Source of the DNA: Alphaproteobacteria bacterium
GTDB taxonomy: Bacteria; Pseudomonadota; Alphaproteobacteria; UBA9655
Reading direction: 5' to 3'
NCBI GenBank assembly: GCA_013815465.1
Contig: JACDGE010000003.1
Coordinates: 23,547-87,546, forward strand
Length of the DNA: 64,000 nt
Shown: positions 27,998-38,241 of the stretch, in pieces
Layout of the letters: each line of letters begins with the position of its first letter
How positions within the stretch are numbered: the first letter of the stretch is position 1
Program-made: the position numbers and the translations under genes
The notes under the pieces: generated by a model
Seen by the model: the letters and a program-made list of their open reading frames with translations, nothing else
Told to the model about the DNA's origin: nothing
The model's database searches: none

Positions 27998-28201
27998 ATG
28001 AAGAACGGCACTGTAAAATGGTTTAACCCCACAAAAGGCTACGGCTTTATTCAAATGGAAGACGGTACACGCGATGTATTCGTTCACATTACTGAGCTTG
28101 AACGTTCAGGAATTTCCAATTTGGCTGAAGGTCAAAAAGTTAGCTTTGAATTGGCAAGCAACAAGGGTAAAACCTCTGCTGTCAACCTCAAGTTGCGCTA
28201 A
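27998..28201 (+). CDS. cold-shock protein, CspA family
   Basis: 67-residue single-stranded nucleic-acid chaperone. The beta-barrel carries both RNA-binding motifs, KGYGFIQM (RNP1) and VFVHIT (RNP2), and starts with the usual NGTVKWFNPTKG. AAGGA lies eight bases before the ATG. The long leader suggests post-transcriptional control. AGGAC-GTCCT (28208-28226) follows the stop as a small hairpin without a T run. The rest of the 328-base gap to 28530 is AT-rich and shows no gene. Confidence 0.96.
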   Translation: MKNGTVKWFNPTKGYGFIQMEDGTRDVFVHITELERSGISNLAEGQKVSFELASNKGKTSAVNLKLR

Positions 28202-28529
28202 AAACTAAGGACTCTTTTTGGGTCCTGAAAAACGCCGCCCTCTGCGATTTGTCTTTTATTAAGATGAGTTTTGGGGGGTGGTTTTTTTTGTGATATGTTT
28301 ATTTAAAAGCCATTTATTAACTCCTCATCGTTATCTCGGGATTTAAAAATCCTGACAATCCTGATTGATCACTTCATCAAAAAACAACATTTTTAATCGT
28401 ACCTCTGCATCCCTAAATAATTATTTGTGGCAAGAGTAATTGTATTCAATAGTATTATATTAATGATTTTTTAATTAATTGCAGCATATTGTTTAAATAA
28501 TATAATTTCCAATTAATAGAGAGACTGAG

Positions 28530-28895
28530 ATGTCAAAATTTTTTAAGACCATTACTGTAGTCATTTTGATGAGTGTATTTCTAGCGCAAGCCAGTGAAGC
28601 CCGACAAGTTTGTGCAAACTGCTATTGGAAAAAACCCAACTGCCCGACAATAACACCAGATGAGGTTGTTGATATGTGGCTATATAATCAGAATCTAGAT
28701 ATCGTTAATCCTCATGACAAGGGACCCTTTATACACTTTGCATGTGACAATGGTAATAAAACGTTGGGTGTAGAGTGGACGAATGAGACGTGTGACAAAA
28801 TTGGCGGTTTATCGGGGATAAAGGATGAGGACTTTCCAAGTATTTACGATAAACCCGAATGTCAACATGGTGTCCCCATTGATAATAATAAATGA
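28530..28895 (+). CDS. small Cys-containing exported protein
   Basis: 121 residues. A signal peptide (MSKFFKTITVVILMSVFLAQ, cleaved near ASEA-RQ) precedes a mature part with six Cys (VCANCYW, NCP, FACDN, ETCDK, ECQ). It is rich in Asp/Asn and has no membrane segment. The family is not recognised. GAGAGACTGAG lies before the ATG. It is monocistronic upstream of terC with a gap of 81 bases. It belongs with the other small Cys-rich exported proteins of the window by type, not by visible homology. Confidence 0.6.
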   Translation: MSKFFKTITVVILMSVFLAQASEARQVCANCYWKKPNCPTITPDEVVDMWLYNQNLDIVNPHDKGPFIHFACDNGNKTLGVEWTNETCDKIGGLSGIKDEDFPSIYDKPECQHGVPIDNNK

Positions 28896-28976
28896 TAAGT
28901 TATCGTCACGTTATACGTAACTCCTCAACGAATTCTTAAGACTTTTCCTTTAGGCTAACCTTCACGAAATGGAGTT

Positions 28977-29909
28977 ATGCCGATGGAAACGTCTTTATTA
29001 TGGATAGGATTAATTGTTCTCATTCTCATTTTTCTTATCATCGATTTAGGCGTCTTTAATCGTATCCCCCACGTTATTTCTGCCAAAGAAGCATTGAAGA
29101 CGAGTCTGTGTTGGGTGGGACTTTCCCTCCTTTTTAACCTATTTGTTTGGTATGACAAGGGGCCGGAGCCAGCAGTTGCTTTTTTTACGGGATATCTTCT
29201 GGAAAAGCTTCTCAGCCTTGATAACATGTTCATTTTTCTCGTTATTTTTAACACATTTGGAATTGCACCGCGCCATCATCACCGCATTTTATTTTGGGGG
29301 ATATTAGGAGCCATTGTTTTTCGTCTGATTTTTATCCTCCTAGGGCTTAAATTAATTGAAACATTTAGTTGGATTTTCTATTTATTTGGAGCCGCTCTCA
29401 TTTATTCTGCCTATAAAATCTACCAACAAAAAGGGAAGCCCATCGATATTGAGAACAATAGGATCGTTCAGTTGGTAAAGAAATGGTTCCACTTTCAAGA
29501 AAATTATAAAGGCCGTCGATTTTTCTTAAAAATTAAGGGAAAATGGGTGGCGACACCTGGATTCTTAGTGCTCGTCATCATTGAGGTTTGCGATATTATT
29601 TTTGCCATCGATTCCATCCCAGCCATTTTTGCGATCACTCTCGATCCCTTTATTGTCTTTACATCCAATATTTTTGCAGTGCTGGGGTTAAGGGCTCTTT
29701 ATTTTTTACTTGCAGACATCATCCCTAGGTTTTATTATCTTCAACATGCTATTTCTATTATTTTAGGATTTATTGGGATTAAGCTCATACTTGCCAACCA
29801 TTTTGAAATCCCCTTAATTTTTTCTTTAAGTTTTATGGGGCTTACCTTTTTTATCGCTATTGTTGCCTCTTATTGTAAGGATAAATATATCAGTGAAGAC
29901 ACGCATTGA
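28977..29909 (+). CDS. TerC/Alx family integral membrane protein
   Basis: 310 residues with about eight hydrophobic segments. The family signature is clear: EKLLSLDNMFIFLVIF in the first half and EVCDIIFAIDSIPAIFAIT in the second, with the conserved Asp residues in membrane segments. Relatives (Alx, TerC) are linked to manganese export or pH and tellurite resistance. GGAG lies just before the ATG at 28977. The 3' end overlaps the bolA-like gene by 17 bases, so the two are likely cotranslated. Confidence 0.9.
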   Translation: MPMETSLLWIGLIVLILIFLIIDLGVFNRIPHVISAKEALKTSLCWVGLSLLFNLFVWYDKGPEPAVAFFTGYLLEKLLSLDNMFIFLVIFNTFGIAPRHHHRILFWGILGAIVFRLIFILLGLKLIETFSWIFYLFGAALIYSAYKIYQQKGKPIDIENNRIVQLVKKWFHFQENYKGRRFFLKIKGKWVATPGFLVLVIIEVCDIIFAIDSIPAIFAITLDPFIVFTSNIFAVLGLRALYFLLADIIPRFYYLQHAISIILGFIGIKLILANHFEIPLIFSLSFMGLTFFIAIVASYCKDKYISEDTH

Positions 29910-30171
29910 AACCAAGCTCCGTGAGGCTTTTATGCCCTCCCTTTTAATCGTGGAAGATGACTCTTACCTTCATGTTAGCCATGGGAACTACCATCCTGAC
30001 GGAGGAAGCCACTTCAAAATCACCGTTGTGTCCCCTCTCTTTAAAGGATGCAGCCGTATTGAGCGTCATCGACAAGTCCACGCTTGCCTTGAAGAGGAAC
30101 TTAAGGATGGGGTACATGCCCTTTGCTTAAAACTTCTTTGTCCAGAGGAGGAGTCAATCGCACTTGCGTAA
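29893..30171 (+). CDS. BolA family protein
   Basis: 92 residues of the BolA fold: RIETKLREAF, VEDDSYLHVSHG, GGSHFKITVVSPLFKG, IERHRQVHACLEEEL, GVHALCLKLL. BolA proteins partner monothiol glutaredoxins in Fe-S handling and in bacteria also affect morphology and envelope genes. The GTG at 29893 aligns with the usual N terminus and overlaps the terC stop by 17 bases. A longer frame would need an ATG deep in terC. The 3' end overlaps the convergent CorC-like gene by 71 bases. Confidence 0.9.
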   Translation: MKTRIETKLREAFMPSLLIVEDDSYLHVSHGNYHPDGGSHFKITVVSPLFKGCSRIERHRQVHACLEEELKDGVHALCLKLLCPEEESIALA

Positions 30172-31396
30172 TTTGGTGGCGGTGCTGGCGCAGGATATCT
30201 ATTCGAAAGCCATGGAGAATAAAAGATTGACCTACTTCCGGAATTTCTCGGGTTTCATGTAAAACTAAGCCGGCTACGGTCGCTGCATGCTCATCAGGTA
30301 AAGACCAGCTAAACAACCGATTCAGATCTCGAAGAGTTACGATGCCATCGACTACATAGGTGCCATCAGGTATGATTCTGACGCCAGGGATTTCTACGTC
30401 ATGTTCATCCACAATTTCGCCCACAATTTCTTCCAAAATATCTTCAAGCGTTACCATGCCTTGAAGATCCCCATACTCATCAACAACAAGAGCAAAATGC
30501 TCTCTTCGTTCGCGAAAGGCAGCAAGTTGGGAAAAAAGAGTCGTCGTTTCGGGAATAAACCAGGGGGGAGTTGCAATTTTCTCAATGTCCAGCTTTTCTA
30601 AATCTCCATCATGAATTTGAACCGCTCTTAATAAATCCTTTGCATGCAGCACGCCCATGATGTTATCTGGATTTTCTTTCCAAACGGGGATACGCGTATA
30701 AGGTGCTTTTAAAACTTGATCCACAATCATTTTGTTTGGAAGATCGATATTAATCATAAATGTGATTTTGCGATGTCGCATGATTTCCGTTACTTCTACG
30801 GTCGTTAAATCTAAGATACTTTTCAACATGGCCCGTTCATAATCAGCCCCTGCGTGAAGATCAATGGCTCCTCTGAGTTCATCTGCTGCGGCTGCTGCAG
30901 AGGCGCCTTCGGTAATATTGATGCCAAAAAGGTGCAGGAGTTTCTGGGCTAAAAAACTAATGGAGTTCGCAAGTGGTGTCATGAGGGTGAGAAAAGGCTT
31001 AAAAAAGGGGGCAAACATCATCGCAACGCGATCAGGGCTCGTATAAACATACATTTTTGGAAGGACTTCCGCAAAAAGGGTAATTAATACCCCAATACTA
31101 ATCGCTGCATAAAGAGCCCCGATGGCCCCAAAAAAATAGGTTAAAACACCCGTTGCAAGAGCAGTCACCAGGGTGTTCAACCACGTATTTAAGAGAATAA
31201 TTGTACTCACAAATCCACCAATATGGGCCTGCAACTTCAGCACGATAGACGCTTTATGATTTCCTTTCTTTGCGAGATGGTAAAGCCGCACGCGAGAAGC
31301 CGCCAGAACAGCTGTTTCTGCTGCGGAGCATAGCGCTGAGAAAAAAATTAAAACAAATGTTGCTGCAAAGAAAAGAATCGAATAAATAATGTTCAT
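30101..31396 (-). CDS. CNNM/HlyC/CorC family transporter-like protein
   Basis: 431 residues in the usual order: an N-terminal CNNM (DUF21) membrane domain with about four segments (FFSALCSAAETAVLAASR), a CBS pair (about 200-325; MVDQVL-type MIVDQVLKAPYTRIPVW and VVDEYGDLQGMVTLEDILEEIVGEI), and a CorC/HlyC C-terminal domain (DGTYVVDGIVTLRDLN). The family is linked to magnesium or cobalt efflux. The name 'haemolysin' for this family is historical. It is convergent with, and overlaps, the bolA-like gene. Confidence 0.9.
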   Translation of the reverse strand: MNIIYSILFFAATFVLIFFSALCSAAETAVLAASRVRLYHLAKKGNHKASIVLKLQAHIGGFVSTIILLNTWLNTLVTALATGVLTYFFGAIGALYAAISIGVLITLFAEVLPKMYVYTSPDRVAMMFAPFFKPFLTLMTPLANSISFLAQKLLHLFGINITEGASAAAAADELRGAIDLHAGADYERAMLKSILDLTTVEVTEIMRHRKITFMINIDLPNKMIVDQVLKAPYTRIPVWKENPDNIMGVLHAKDLLRAVQIHDGDLEKLDIEKIATPPWFIPETTTLFSQLAAFRERREHFALVVDEYGDLQGMVTLEDILEEIVGEIVDEHDVEIPGVRIIPDGTYVVDGIVTLRDLNRLFSWSLPDEHAATVAGLVLHETREIPEVGQSFILHGFRIDILRQHRHQITQVRLTPPLDKEVLSKGHVPHP

Positions 31397-31482
31397 TTTT
31401 TGCTCCCAAAATAACTGGAGTCGAGCTTATCTTTTTTGCGGGGGGTTGTCACTTGGAAAAGGCGGCGCACATCCAGCAGGTC

Positions 31483-31530
31483 TTGCATAAAATCAAAAAA
31501 ATCTGTAATATAGAACTAGTCTAACTAGTT
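31483..31530 (+). promoter_or_regulatory. promoter and operator of the Phd/VapC module
   Basis: TTGCAT (31483-31488) and TAATAT (31506-31511) are 17 bases apart. Directly downstream, AACTAGT (31514-31520) and ACTAGTT (31524-31530) form a perfect 7-bp inverted repeat around CTA, over the expected transcription start. This is where a Phd/YefM-type antitoxin normally binds to repress its own operon. Confidence 0.62.
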
Positions 31531-31543
31531 TGTAGAGGTTACC

Positions 31544-31792
31544 ATGCAAAGCTGGCAGTTACAAGAAGCAAAAGCCCACTTGAGTGAAGTCATTCGCCGA
31601 AGCGTCCAGCAAGGCCCTCAAATTATTACCGTGCGAGGGAAGGAAGAGGCTGTTCTTATTTCAAAACAAGAGTATGAGCGCCTTATCGGCATAAAGCCAA
31701 ATTTATTCGATTTTATGAGTCACTCCCCCTTAAAAGGGATAGAGATTGATTGGGAACGGGATCAATCTAAAATCCGGGATCTGGATTTATGA
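31544..31792 (+). CDS. Phd/YefM family antitoxin
   Basis: 82 residues. The N terminus (WQLQEAKAHLSEVIRRSVQQ, GPQIITVRGKEEAVLISKQEYERL) is the Phd/YefM DNA-binding fold. The acidic C-terminal tail (DWERDQSKIRDLDL) should wrap the toxin. GAGG lies before the ATG. Its stop overlaps the start of the downstream PIN toxin by four bases, the standard coupling of a toxin-antitoxin pair. Confidence 0.93.
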   Translation: MQSWQLQEAKAHLSEVIRRSVQQGPQIITVRGKEEAVLISKQEYERLIGIKPNLFDFMSHSPLKGIEIDWERDQSKIRDLDL

Positions 31793-32202
31793 AGTGCTTA
31801 TTAGACACAAATATTCTTTCAGAAACTGTGCGCGTTCATCCTCATCTAAATGTAAAAAAATGGCTTCAGGAATCTCCGTCAGAAACACTTTTTATAAGTG
31901 TCCTCACTTTAGGAGAAATTCGAAGAGGCATCGAAAAGCTTGAGGACAGCAAACGGCGGACTCGCCTTGTATCCTGGCTAGAACATGATTTAATTAAGTG
32001 GTTCGGTCCCAATATACTCCCTATTAGCCTGGAAGTCGCTGAAAGATGGGGATATATAACCGCCTCCACCACTCACCATTCTTTTAATACTATTGATACC
32101 CTCCTCGCGGCCACCGCCCTTACTCACAACTTAAAAATGGTCACTCGTAATGTCAAAGATTTCCAAATTCCGGGTCTAGAGATTTTCAATCCCTTCGAAT
32201 AA
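31789..32202 (+). CDS. vapC: VapC-type PIN-domain ribonuclease toxin
   Basis: 137-residue PIN domain. Acidic catalytic residues are visible in LLDTNILSE, LTLGEIRRGIEKL and NTIDTLLAATAL, followed by VTRNVKDF, which is typical of the FitB/VapC group. Such toxins cleave tRNA or rRNA. The ATG overlaps the antitoxin stop (ATGA). Its stop lies eight bases from the convergent ligA stop. Nothing suggests inactivation. Confidence 0.93.
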   Translation: MKCLLDTNILSETVRVHPHLNVKKWLQESPSETLFISVLTLGEIRRGIEKLEDSKRRTRLVSWLEHDLIKWFGPNILPISLEVAERWGYITASTTHHSFNTIDTLLAATALTHNLKMVTRNVKDFQIPGLEIFNPFE

Positions 32203-32210
32203 GCCAACCC

Positions 32211-34310
<2,100 letters not shown>

Positions 34311-34343
34311 CTACTCCTGCTTTCTGTTCTTATGTCAGATTTT

Positions 34344-34485
34344 TTTTAGATCCTGAAACAAGTTCAGGATGACAGTGTCGGGGTTTTGTAATTTAAAATC
34401 AACGACTTTCTTAAGGCAACAATTTGGTGAAATTGAGGTTCACCTCTCTAAACCTGTCATCCCGGACTTGATCCGGGATCTAAAA
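34344..34485 (+). repeat. 142-bp element with inverted palindromic arms, copy 1
   Basis: The left arm TTTTAGATCC...GATGACAG holds the palindrome ATCCTGAA-TTCAGGAT. The right arm CTGTCATCC...GGATCTAAAA holds ATCCCGGA-TCCGGGAT. The arms are inverted copies of each other around about 80 bases of unrelated AT-rich DNA. Copies 2 (38242-38384) and 3 (54965-55107) have the same length and arm order. It lies upstream of ligA. Confidence 0.75.
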
Positions 34486-34581
34486 TCATAATCTTTTTTA
34501 TCAAAAATACCCCATAATTTTATTAAAATTTATCTAAACTTTTTCCTTGACTCATGAAGCAATTTTGTGAATCATAGACGC

Positions 34582-34612
34582 AGCTTGCAAGTGTCACAAC
34601 CACTTGCAAGCT
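34582..34612 (+). promoter_or_regulatory. 12-bp perfect inverted repeat
   Basis: AGCTTGCAAGTG (34582-34593) and CACTTGCAAGCT (34601-34612) are perfect inverted copies around seven bases, 36 bases before the ATG of the 57-residue gene. There is no T run after it, so an operator or an mRNA leader hairpin is likelier than a terminator. Confidence 0.5.
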
Positions 34613-34647
34613 ACTAAACATAACCACCCTTCAAAGGAGGATTGATC

Positions 34648-34821
34648 ATGTCTGACCTTAATATACACGCCTCTCCAGAATTTCTCAACGAGCTTGACTG
34701 GCAACTTCGCCGCCTCGCTCTTTTAATAGAGGTATTAGAGGGCCTTTCAGTCAGTATGGGAGATCTCCATGCTGTTTTGAGCGTTTTGTTGACGGAGGCG
34801 CGGACGAACGAATTTATCTAG
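34648..34821 (+). CDS. small hypothetical protein, 57 residues
   Basis: Not recognised. The ORF starts MSDLNIHASPEFLNELDWQL and continues with a predicted amphipathic helix (RRLALLIEVLEGLSVSM, then LHAVLSVLLTEAR). The ribosome-binding site AAAGGAGG, seven bases before the ATG, is the best in the window, which supports expression. A strong inverted repeat lies upstream. It could be a small regulator or adaptor. Confidence 0.58.
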   Translation: MSDLNIHASPEFLNELDWQLRRLALLIEVLEGLSVSMGDLHAVLSVLLTEARTNEFI

Positions 34822-34905
34822 TCATACCCTGTGGAGGCCGAGGTTTTTAGAAGCCGAGGTAACGAAATTATTTTGGATCTTATTTCAGAGATTTAGTGCA
34901 ATTTT

Positions 34906-35202
34906 TTATGATTTTTCGAAATTACATGTGCACATGACGCCCAGGTTTCTATCCTTTTGAATCTGCGGGCAGCCATCATTGTACTCCCAATAAGTCCCTC
35001 CATGCGTCTTAAGCTTGTATTCTGCTGGGATATTAAATTTTTTACGAAATGTATCGCTAGGACAATAATTATCACAGTAAGAGGATTTTGGATCCCAGAT
35101 TTCAGGAGGAAGACAGTCATTTTTAGTTAGCTCATCTGAATAAGCATTATGAGACATAAAACTGACTAAGACAAAAGCCGCACTCATTAATAGTTTTTTC
35201 AT
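34906..35202 (-). CDS. small Cys-rich exported protein
   Basis: 98 residues: signal peptide MKKLLMSAAFVLVSFMSHNA (cleavage near AYS-DE), then a mature part with six Cys (NDCLP, YCDNYC, DGCP, MCTC). An ATG six bases upstream is also possible (AAGGA serves either). No known domain is seen. It neighbours two further Cys-rich genes and the orphan HigA-like regulator. Confidence 0.62.
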   Translation of the reverse strand: MKKLLMSAAFVLVSFMSHNAYSDELTKNDCLPPEIWDPKSSYCDNYCPSDTFRKKFNIPAEYKLKTHGGTYWEYNDGCPQIQKDRNLGVMCTCNFEKS

Positions 35203-35312
35203 AATCATTTTTCCTTTTTGAACATGTTAAATGAATACTATCTCATAGAAACATTAATAAGCTGTAAAGTTCATCAGAAGCTCTTTTACCTAAATTTTTA
35301 GACACCTTCACC

Positions 35313-35612
35313 TCAATGCACGGACGCATGCACCGGAATTTTTTTGATTTCATCTCTTAAATCTATTTCAGCCATCCACAAATCATACGCTTGCTGCATT
35401 CTAAGCCACATGGCTGGATCATTGTCACAAAAGCGTCCAATCCGTAAGGCCATGGCCGGTGTGATGGGATGGGATCCATTTAAAATTCTGTGCAACATTT
35501 GACGGGAAATACCCAGTTCCCTGGCAGCCGTTGTCACAGACAAGCCTAAATGAGGAAGAATATCTTCCTTAAGGATATGGCCAGGGTGGGTTGGTATTCT
35601 TTTCTTCATCAT
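35313..35612 (-). CDS. HigA-type XRE antitoxin or regulator, orphan
   Basis: 99 residues. N-terminal HPGHILKEDILPHLGLSVTT, then the helix-turn-helix ARELGISRQMLHRILNGS and MALRIGRFC. This is the HigA/VapI group, which usually represses a HigBA operon. No HigB toxin is found: upstream there are 138 bases of promoter-like DNA before a divergent gene, and downstream a Cys-rich gene. It may be a solitary regulator or the remains of a toxin-antitoxin pair. Confidence 0.88.
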   Translation of the reverse strand: MMKKRIPTHPGHILKEDILPHLGLSVTTAARELGISRQMLHRILNGSHPITPAMALRIGRFCDNDPAMWLRMQQAYDLWMAEIDLRDEIKKIPVHASVH

Positions 35613-35618
35613 ACTTTA

Positions 35619-35662
35619 AATGTAACACGATAATTTACAGTTGTAAAGAGTTATGTTACATT
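35619..35662. promoter_or_regulatory. nested palindromes, likely HigA-like operator
   Basis: AATGTAACA (35619-35627) and TGTTACATT (35654-35662) are perfect inverted copies. Between them TTTACA-GT-TGTAAA (35634-35647) is a second palindrome sharing the TGTAA half-site. They start seven bases before the regulator's ATG, and the divergent Cys-rich gene begins at 35751, so one operator could control both. Confidence 0.6.
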
Positions 35663-35750
35663 ATCTTGTTCATCAAATGTTAACCCCAATCATCTAGGAT
35701 GTATTGAAGACGATATTCTTTTTTAAATATAAAATGGACGAAAAATTATC

Positions 35751-36086
35751 ATGCTTAAACAAATTACAAAACCATTAAAAATCATAAGTACTGTAGGATT
35801 CCTTAGTGCGGGATATATATTAATATCTTTTTCCTGTGAGTCCACTCCCTGTGAATCACTTTCCTGTGAGACTGGCGATAAATATTGTTCATGTTGGGCA
35901 CAAACGAGAGGCGGAAATATTTGTGTTAAGAAAGCAATCGTTCCCACAACAAAAGCTTGCATGAAATGGTGTGAAAAAGACCCAGAGGGATCCTTCGTAA
36001 CCATAAAAGATGCTTGGGATGACTGTAGTGTAGAGGAGTCCTATAGAATTTTTCCTGTTTACTCTATGTTAACCAAAGTATTTTAG
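35751..36086 (+). CDS. small Cys-rich exported protein, leader family A
   Basis: 111 residues. The leader MLKQITKPLKIISTVGFLSA plus GYILISF is shared with the next gene and resembles the one at 43040. The mature part has about nine Cys (SCESTPCESLSCETG, YCSCW, NICV, ACMKWCEK, DCSVEE). SCE is repeated three times at the start. No known domain. It is divergent from the HigA-like gene and probably shares its operator region. Confidence 0.62.
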   Translation: MLKQITKPLKIISTVGFLSAGYILISFSCESTPCESLSCETGDKYCSCWAQTRGGNICVKKAIVPTTKACMKWCEKDPEGSFVTIKDAWDDCSVEESYRIFPVYSMLTKVF

Positions 36087-36164
36087 GATGTGTTGAATAG
36101 GTCAATCAACGGTCCCTCGACCAGAGATTTTCGTCTTTAAGAAATACAAGAAAGAGAGAGCAAG

Positions 36165-36516
36165 ATGCTGAAACAAATTACAAAAACGCTGAAAATCATG
36201 AGTACTTTAGGACTTATCGTTGCGGGGTATAATGTTAGAGTCGCGTCCCTGTAAGGCAGATGATCTCTGTTCTTGCTGGGACGCGTATTGGTCCCCAACA
36301 TGCTGTTATGGACACACTGGTGATAATGATTGCCAAACTTTCTGCGACAACAGCTACCGTCAAAAATCTTATGCAAAAACAACTCAACCTCTTTACGATC
36401 AGTGTGAAAACAATTTATGTGACGATTCAAAGTCCCCACCCAAGCCCTCCAAATCGAAGGCCAAGCCCAAGGGTAAGTCTGAAGCCAAGATCGAGTCCGA
36501 AAGCAAGCTTAAGTAA
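36165..36516 (+). pseudogene. Cys-rich exported protein with a 2-bp frameshift
   Basis: A paralogue of the gene at 35751: the leader MLKQITKTLKIMSTLGLIVA-G is followed by a frameshift, so the first frame stops at 36252. The mature part continues in a neighbouring frame from about 36230 (IMLESRPCKADDLCSCWD, CCYGH, CQTFCDN, DQCENNLC) to a Lys/Pro-rich tail and stop at 36516. The paralogue reads GGATATATATTA where this copy has GGGTATAATG. Loss of one TA from a TA repeat explains the break. It could be a pseudogene or switch by slippage. Confidence 0.68.
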
Positions 36517-36525
36517 AATGCTTTT

Positions 36526-38163
36526 TTAGCGTCTCATTAAACGCTTCGCAGCAGCCCGCGCTTCTTCCGTGATTTCTTCGCCAGCTAGCATGCGGGCCAC
36601 TTCTTCCAAGCGCTCTTCATGCGTTAGGGCTTTGACATGGGTTGTTGTAGTTCCCGATTGCATAACCTTAAACACCACTAGATGTTGAGCTCCATGACCT
36701 GCAATCTGGGGGGAATGGGTGATGGCGAGCAGCTGTAAATTTTGGGACAGAACCTTGAGCCGCTCTCCCATGGCGGCAGCAACAGCGCCTCCCGTTCCAC
36801 TTTCGATTTCATCAAAAATAAGGGTAGGAACGGCGCCCGATTGGGTTAGGACGACCTTCAACGCGAGCATAAGACGAGAGAGCTCCCCGCCGGAAACAAT
36901 GGTTGCCAGTGGCCCTTCGGGGGATCCGGGATTCATTTGGGTGTAAAATTCGATGTGATCAATGCCAGCGGCTCCCCACCCTTTTTCCGCAAGCTCTTCA
37001 ACCTTAACCCGAAATTTAGCATGTTCCAATTTTAAAGGGGGAAGCTCTTGAGACAGGGCGGTTTCAAGGGCGAGAGCAGCTTTTTTTCGACTCTCAGAAA
37101 GAGCTTGGGCTTTTTCAAGATAGGCGTCCTTTAAACAAAGAACGGTTCTTTCAAGAGCGTCAATATGATTTTCCCCTTGTTCTAAAGCGGAAAGTTCTGC
37201 CTTGAACTCTAAAAGGCTGCTAAGAAGATCTTGCGTTTTGTACTTCCGACAGAGAGATCTTAAGCTGTGGAGGCGATTTTCAAGGCTTTCCAAACTTTGC
37301 TGTGTGCCCTGTACCTCTCGTGTGAGGGTGCTCATCCCCTCAAAGATTTCCTGGGTTTCCAAGATGGCGCGATCGGCGGCTTCCAGTAGAGGATTTATTT
37401 TTTCTGGTAAATAATCTTGAACCCGAGTGAGGGCTTTATGGGAGTGGAAAAGGCCTGTCAGGACAGCGTTCACGTTTTCCTCAACGGTCGAAAGAGCATC
37501 CGCAATTTTTGCCCGATGGGCGATCAGGGATTTTTCCGATTCCAAGGTTTCTTCTTCCCCTTGACGGGGGGCTGCCTTCTCCATTTCCTCAATCGCGAAG
37601 CGAAGAAAAGTTTGGCGCTCAAAAGATTGGGCCATCTTTTCGTGAAAATCATGCAAGGCCTTTTTGGCTGCCTGATAATCCTTAAACGCAGTCTGGATGG
37701 GGTCTTTGTCAATCTTCCCATAAGCGTCAATGGCAGCCATGTGAGCTTTGGCATCCAATAGTTGATCAAACTGCCCATGAATTTCGACGAGCTGTTGACC
37801 CAAACGCCGCATCAAGGTTTGACTGATAAGTTGATCATTGAGAAAACACTTGCTCTTCCCTTCTTCATCTAAATGGCGACGAAAAATAATCTGAAGGTCA
37901 TCGTAAGGAATACCATGCTCCTCCAGCTCACTCCAAAGCGGGTGATCAACGAGGAGAGAAAAACAGGCGGTAACTTCAGCTTTTTTAGCGCCTTGGCGTA
38001 AGAGTCGTGTCTCTGCTCGGGCTCCAAGAGCAAGCCCCAATGCATCAAGAAGGATGGATTTTCCCGCTCCTGTTTCCCCTGTGAGGACACATAACCCCTT
38101 TTCAAAATCAAGGTGAAGGTCATCGATGAGAACAACATTGCGAATAGAGAGAGCGTTAAGCAT
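36526..38163 (-). CDS. recN: DNA repair protein RecN
   Basis: SMC-like ATPase for double-strand break repair. 545 residues: N-terminal ATPase half with Walker A GETGAGKS (29-36) and ALGARAETRLLRQGAK, a central coiled coil at about 150-370, and the C-terminal half with SGGELSRLMLALK (signature) and IFDEIESGTGG (Walker B), then THSPQIAGHG. It follows bamD leftwards, with a 143-bp repeat in the gap. This order (bamD then recN) is usual in alphaproteobacteria. Confidence 0.97.
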   Translation of the reverse strand: MLNALSIRNVVLIDDLHLDFEKGLCVLTGETGAGKSILLDALGLALGARAETRLLRQGAKKAEVTACFSLLVDHPLWSELEEHGIPYDDLQIIFRRHLDEEGKSKCFLNDQLISQTLMRRLGQQLVEIHGQFDQLLDAKAHMAAIDAYGKIDKDPIQTAFKDYQAAKKALHDFHEKMAQSFERQTFLRFAIEEMEKAAPRQGEEETLESEKSLIAHRAKIADALSTVEENVNAVLTGLFHSHKALTRVQDYLPEKINPLLEAADRAILETQEIFEGMSTLTREVQGTQQSLESLENRLHSLRSLCRKYKTQDLLSSLLEFKAELSALEQGENHIDALERTVLCLKDAYLEKAQALSESRKKAALALETALSQELPPLKLEHAKFRVKVEELAEKGWGAAGIDHIEFYTQMNPGSPEGPLATIVSGGELSRLMLALKVVLTQSGAVPTLIFDEIESGTGGAVAAAMGERLKVLSQNLQLLAITHSPQIAGHGAQHLVVFKVMQSGTTTTHVKALTHEERLEEVARMLAGEEITEEARAAAKRLMRR

Positions 38164-38241
38164 TCGTTTTTATCTTACCCCGCAAAGGAAAAGGGCATTT
38201 AATAAATTTAAAGGGTACAGATTGGCATTGTTGTGTTTTAT

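Noticed and set aside
27746..28087. Minus-strand frame of 113 codons across the csp leader with an RVRRRRRK stretch
   Set aside because: It overlaps the real cold-shock gene and its leader, has no ribosome-binding site, and resembles no family.
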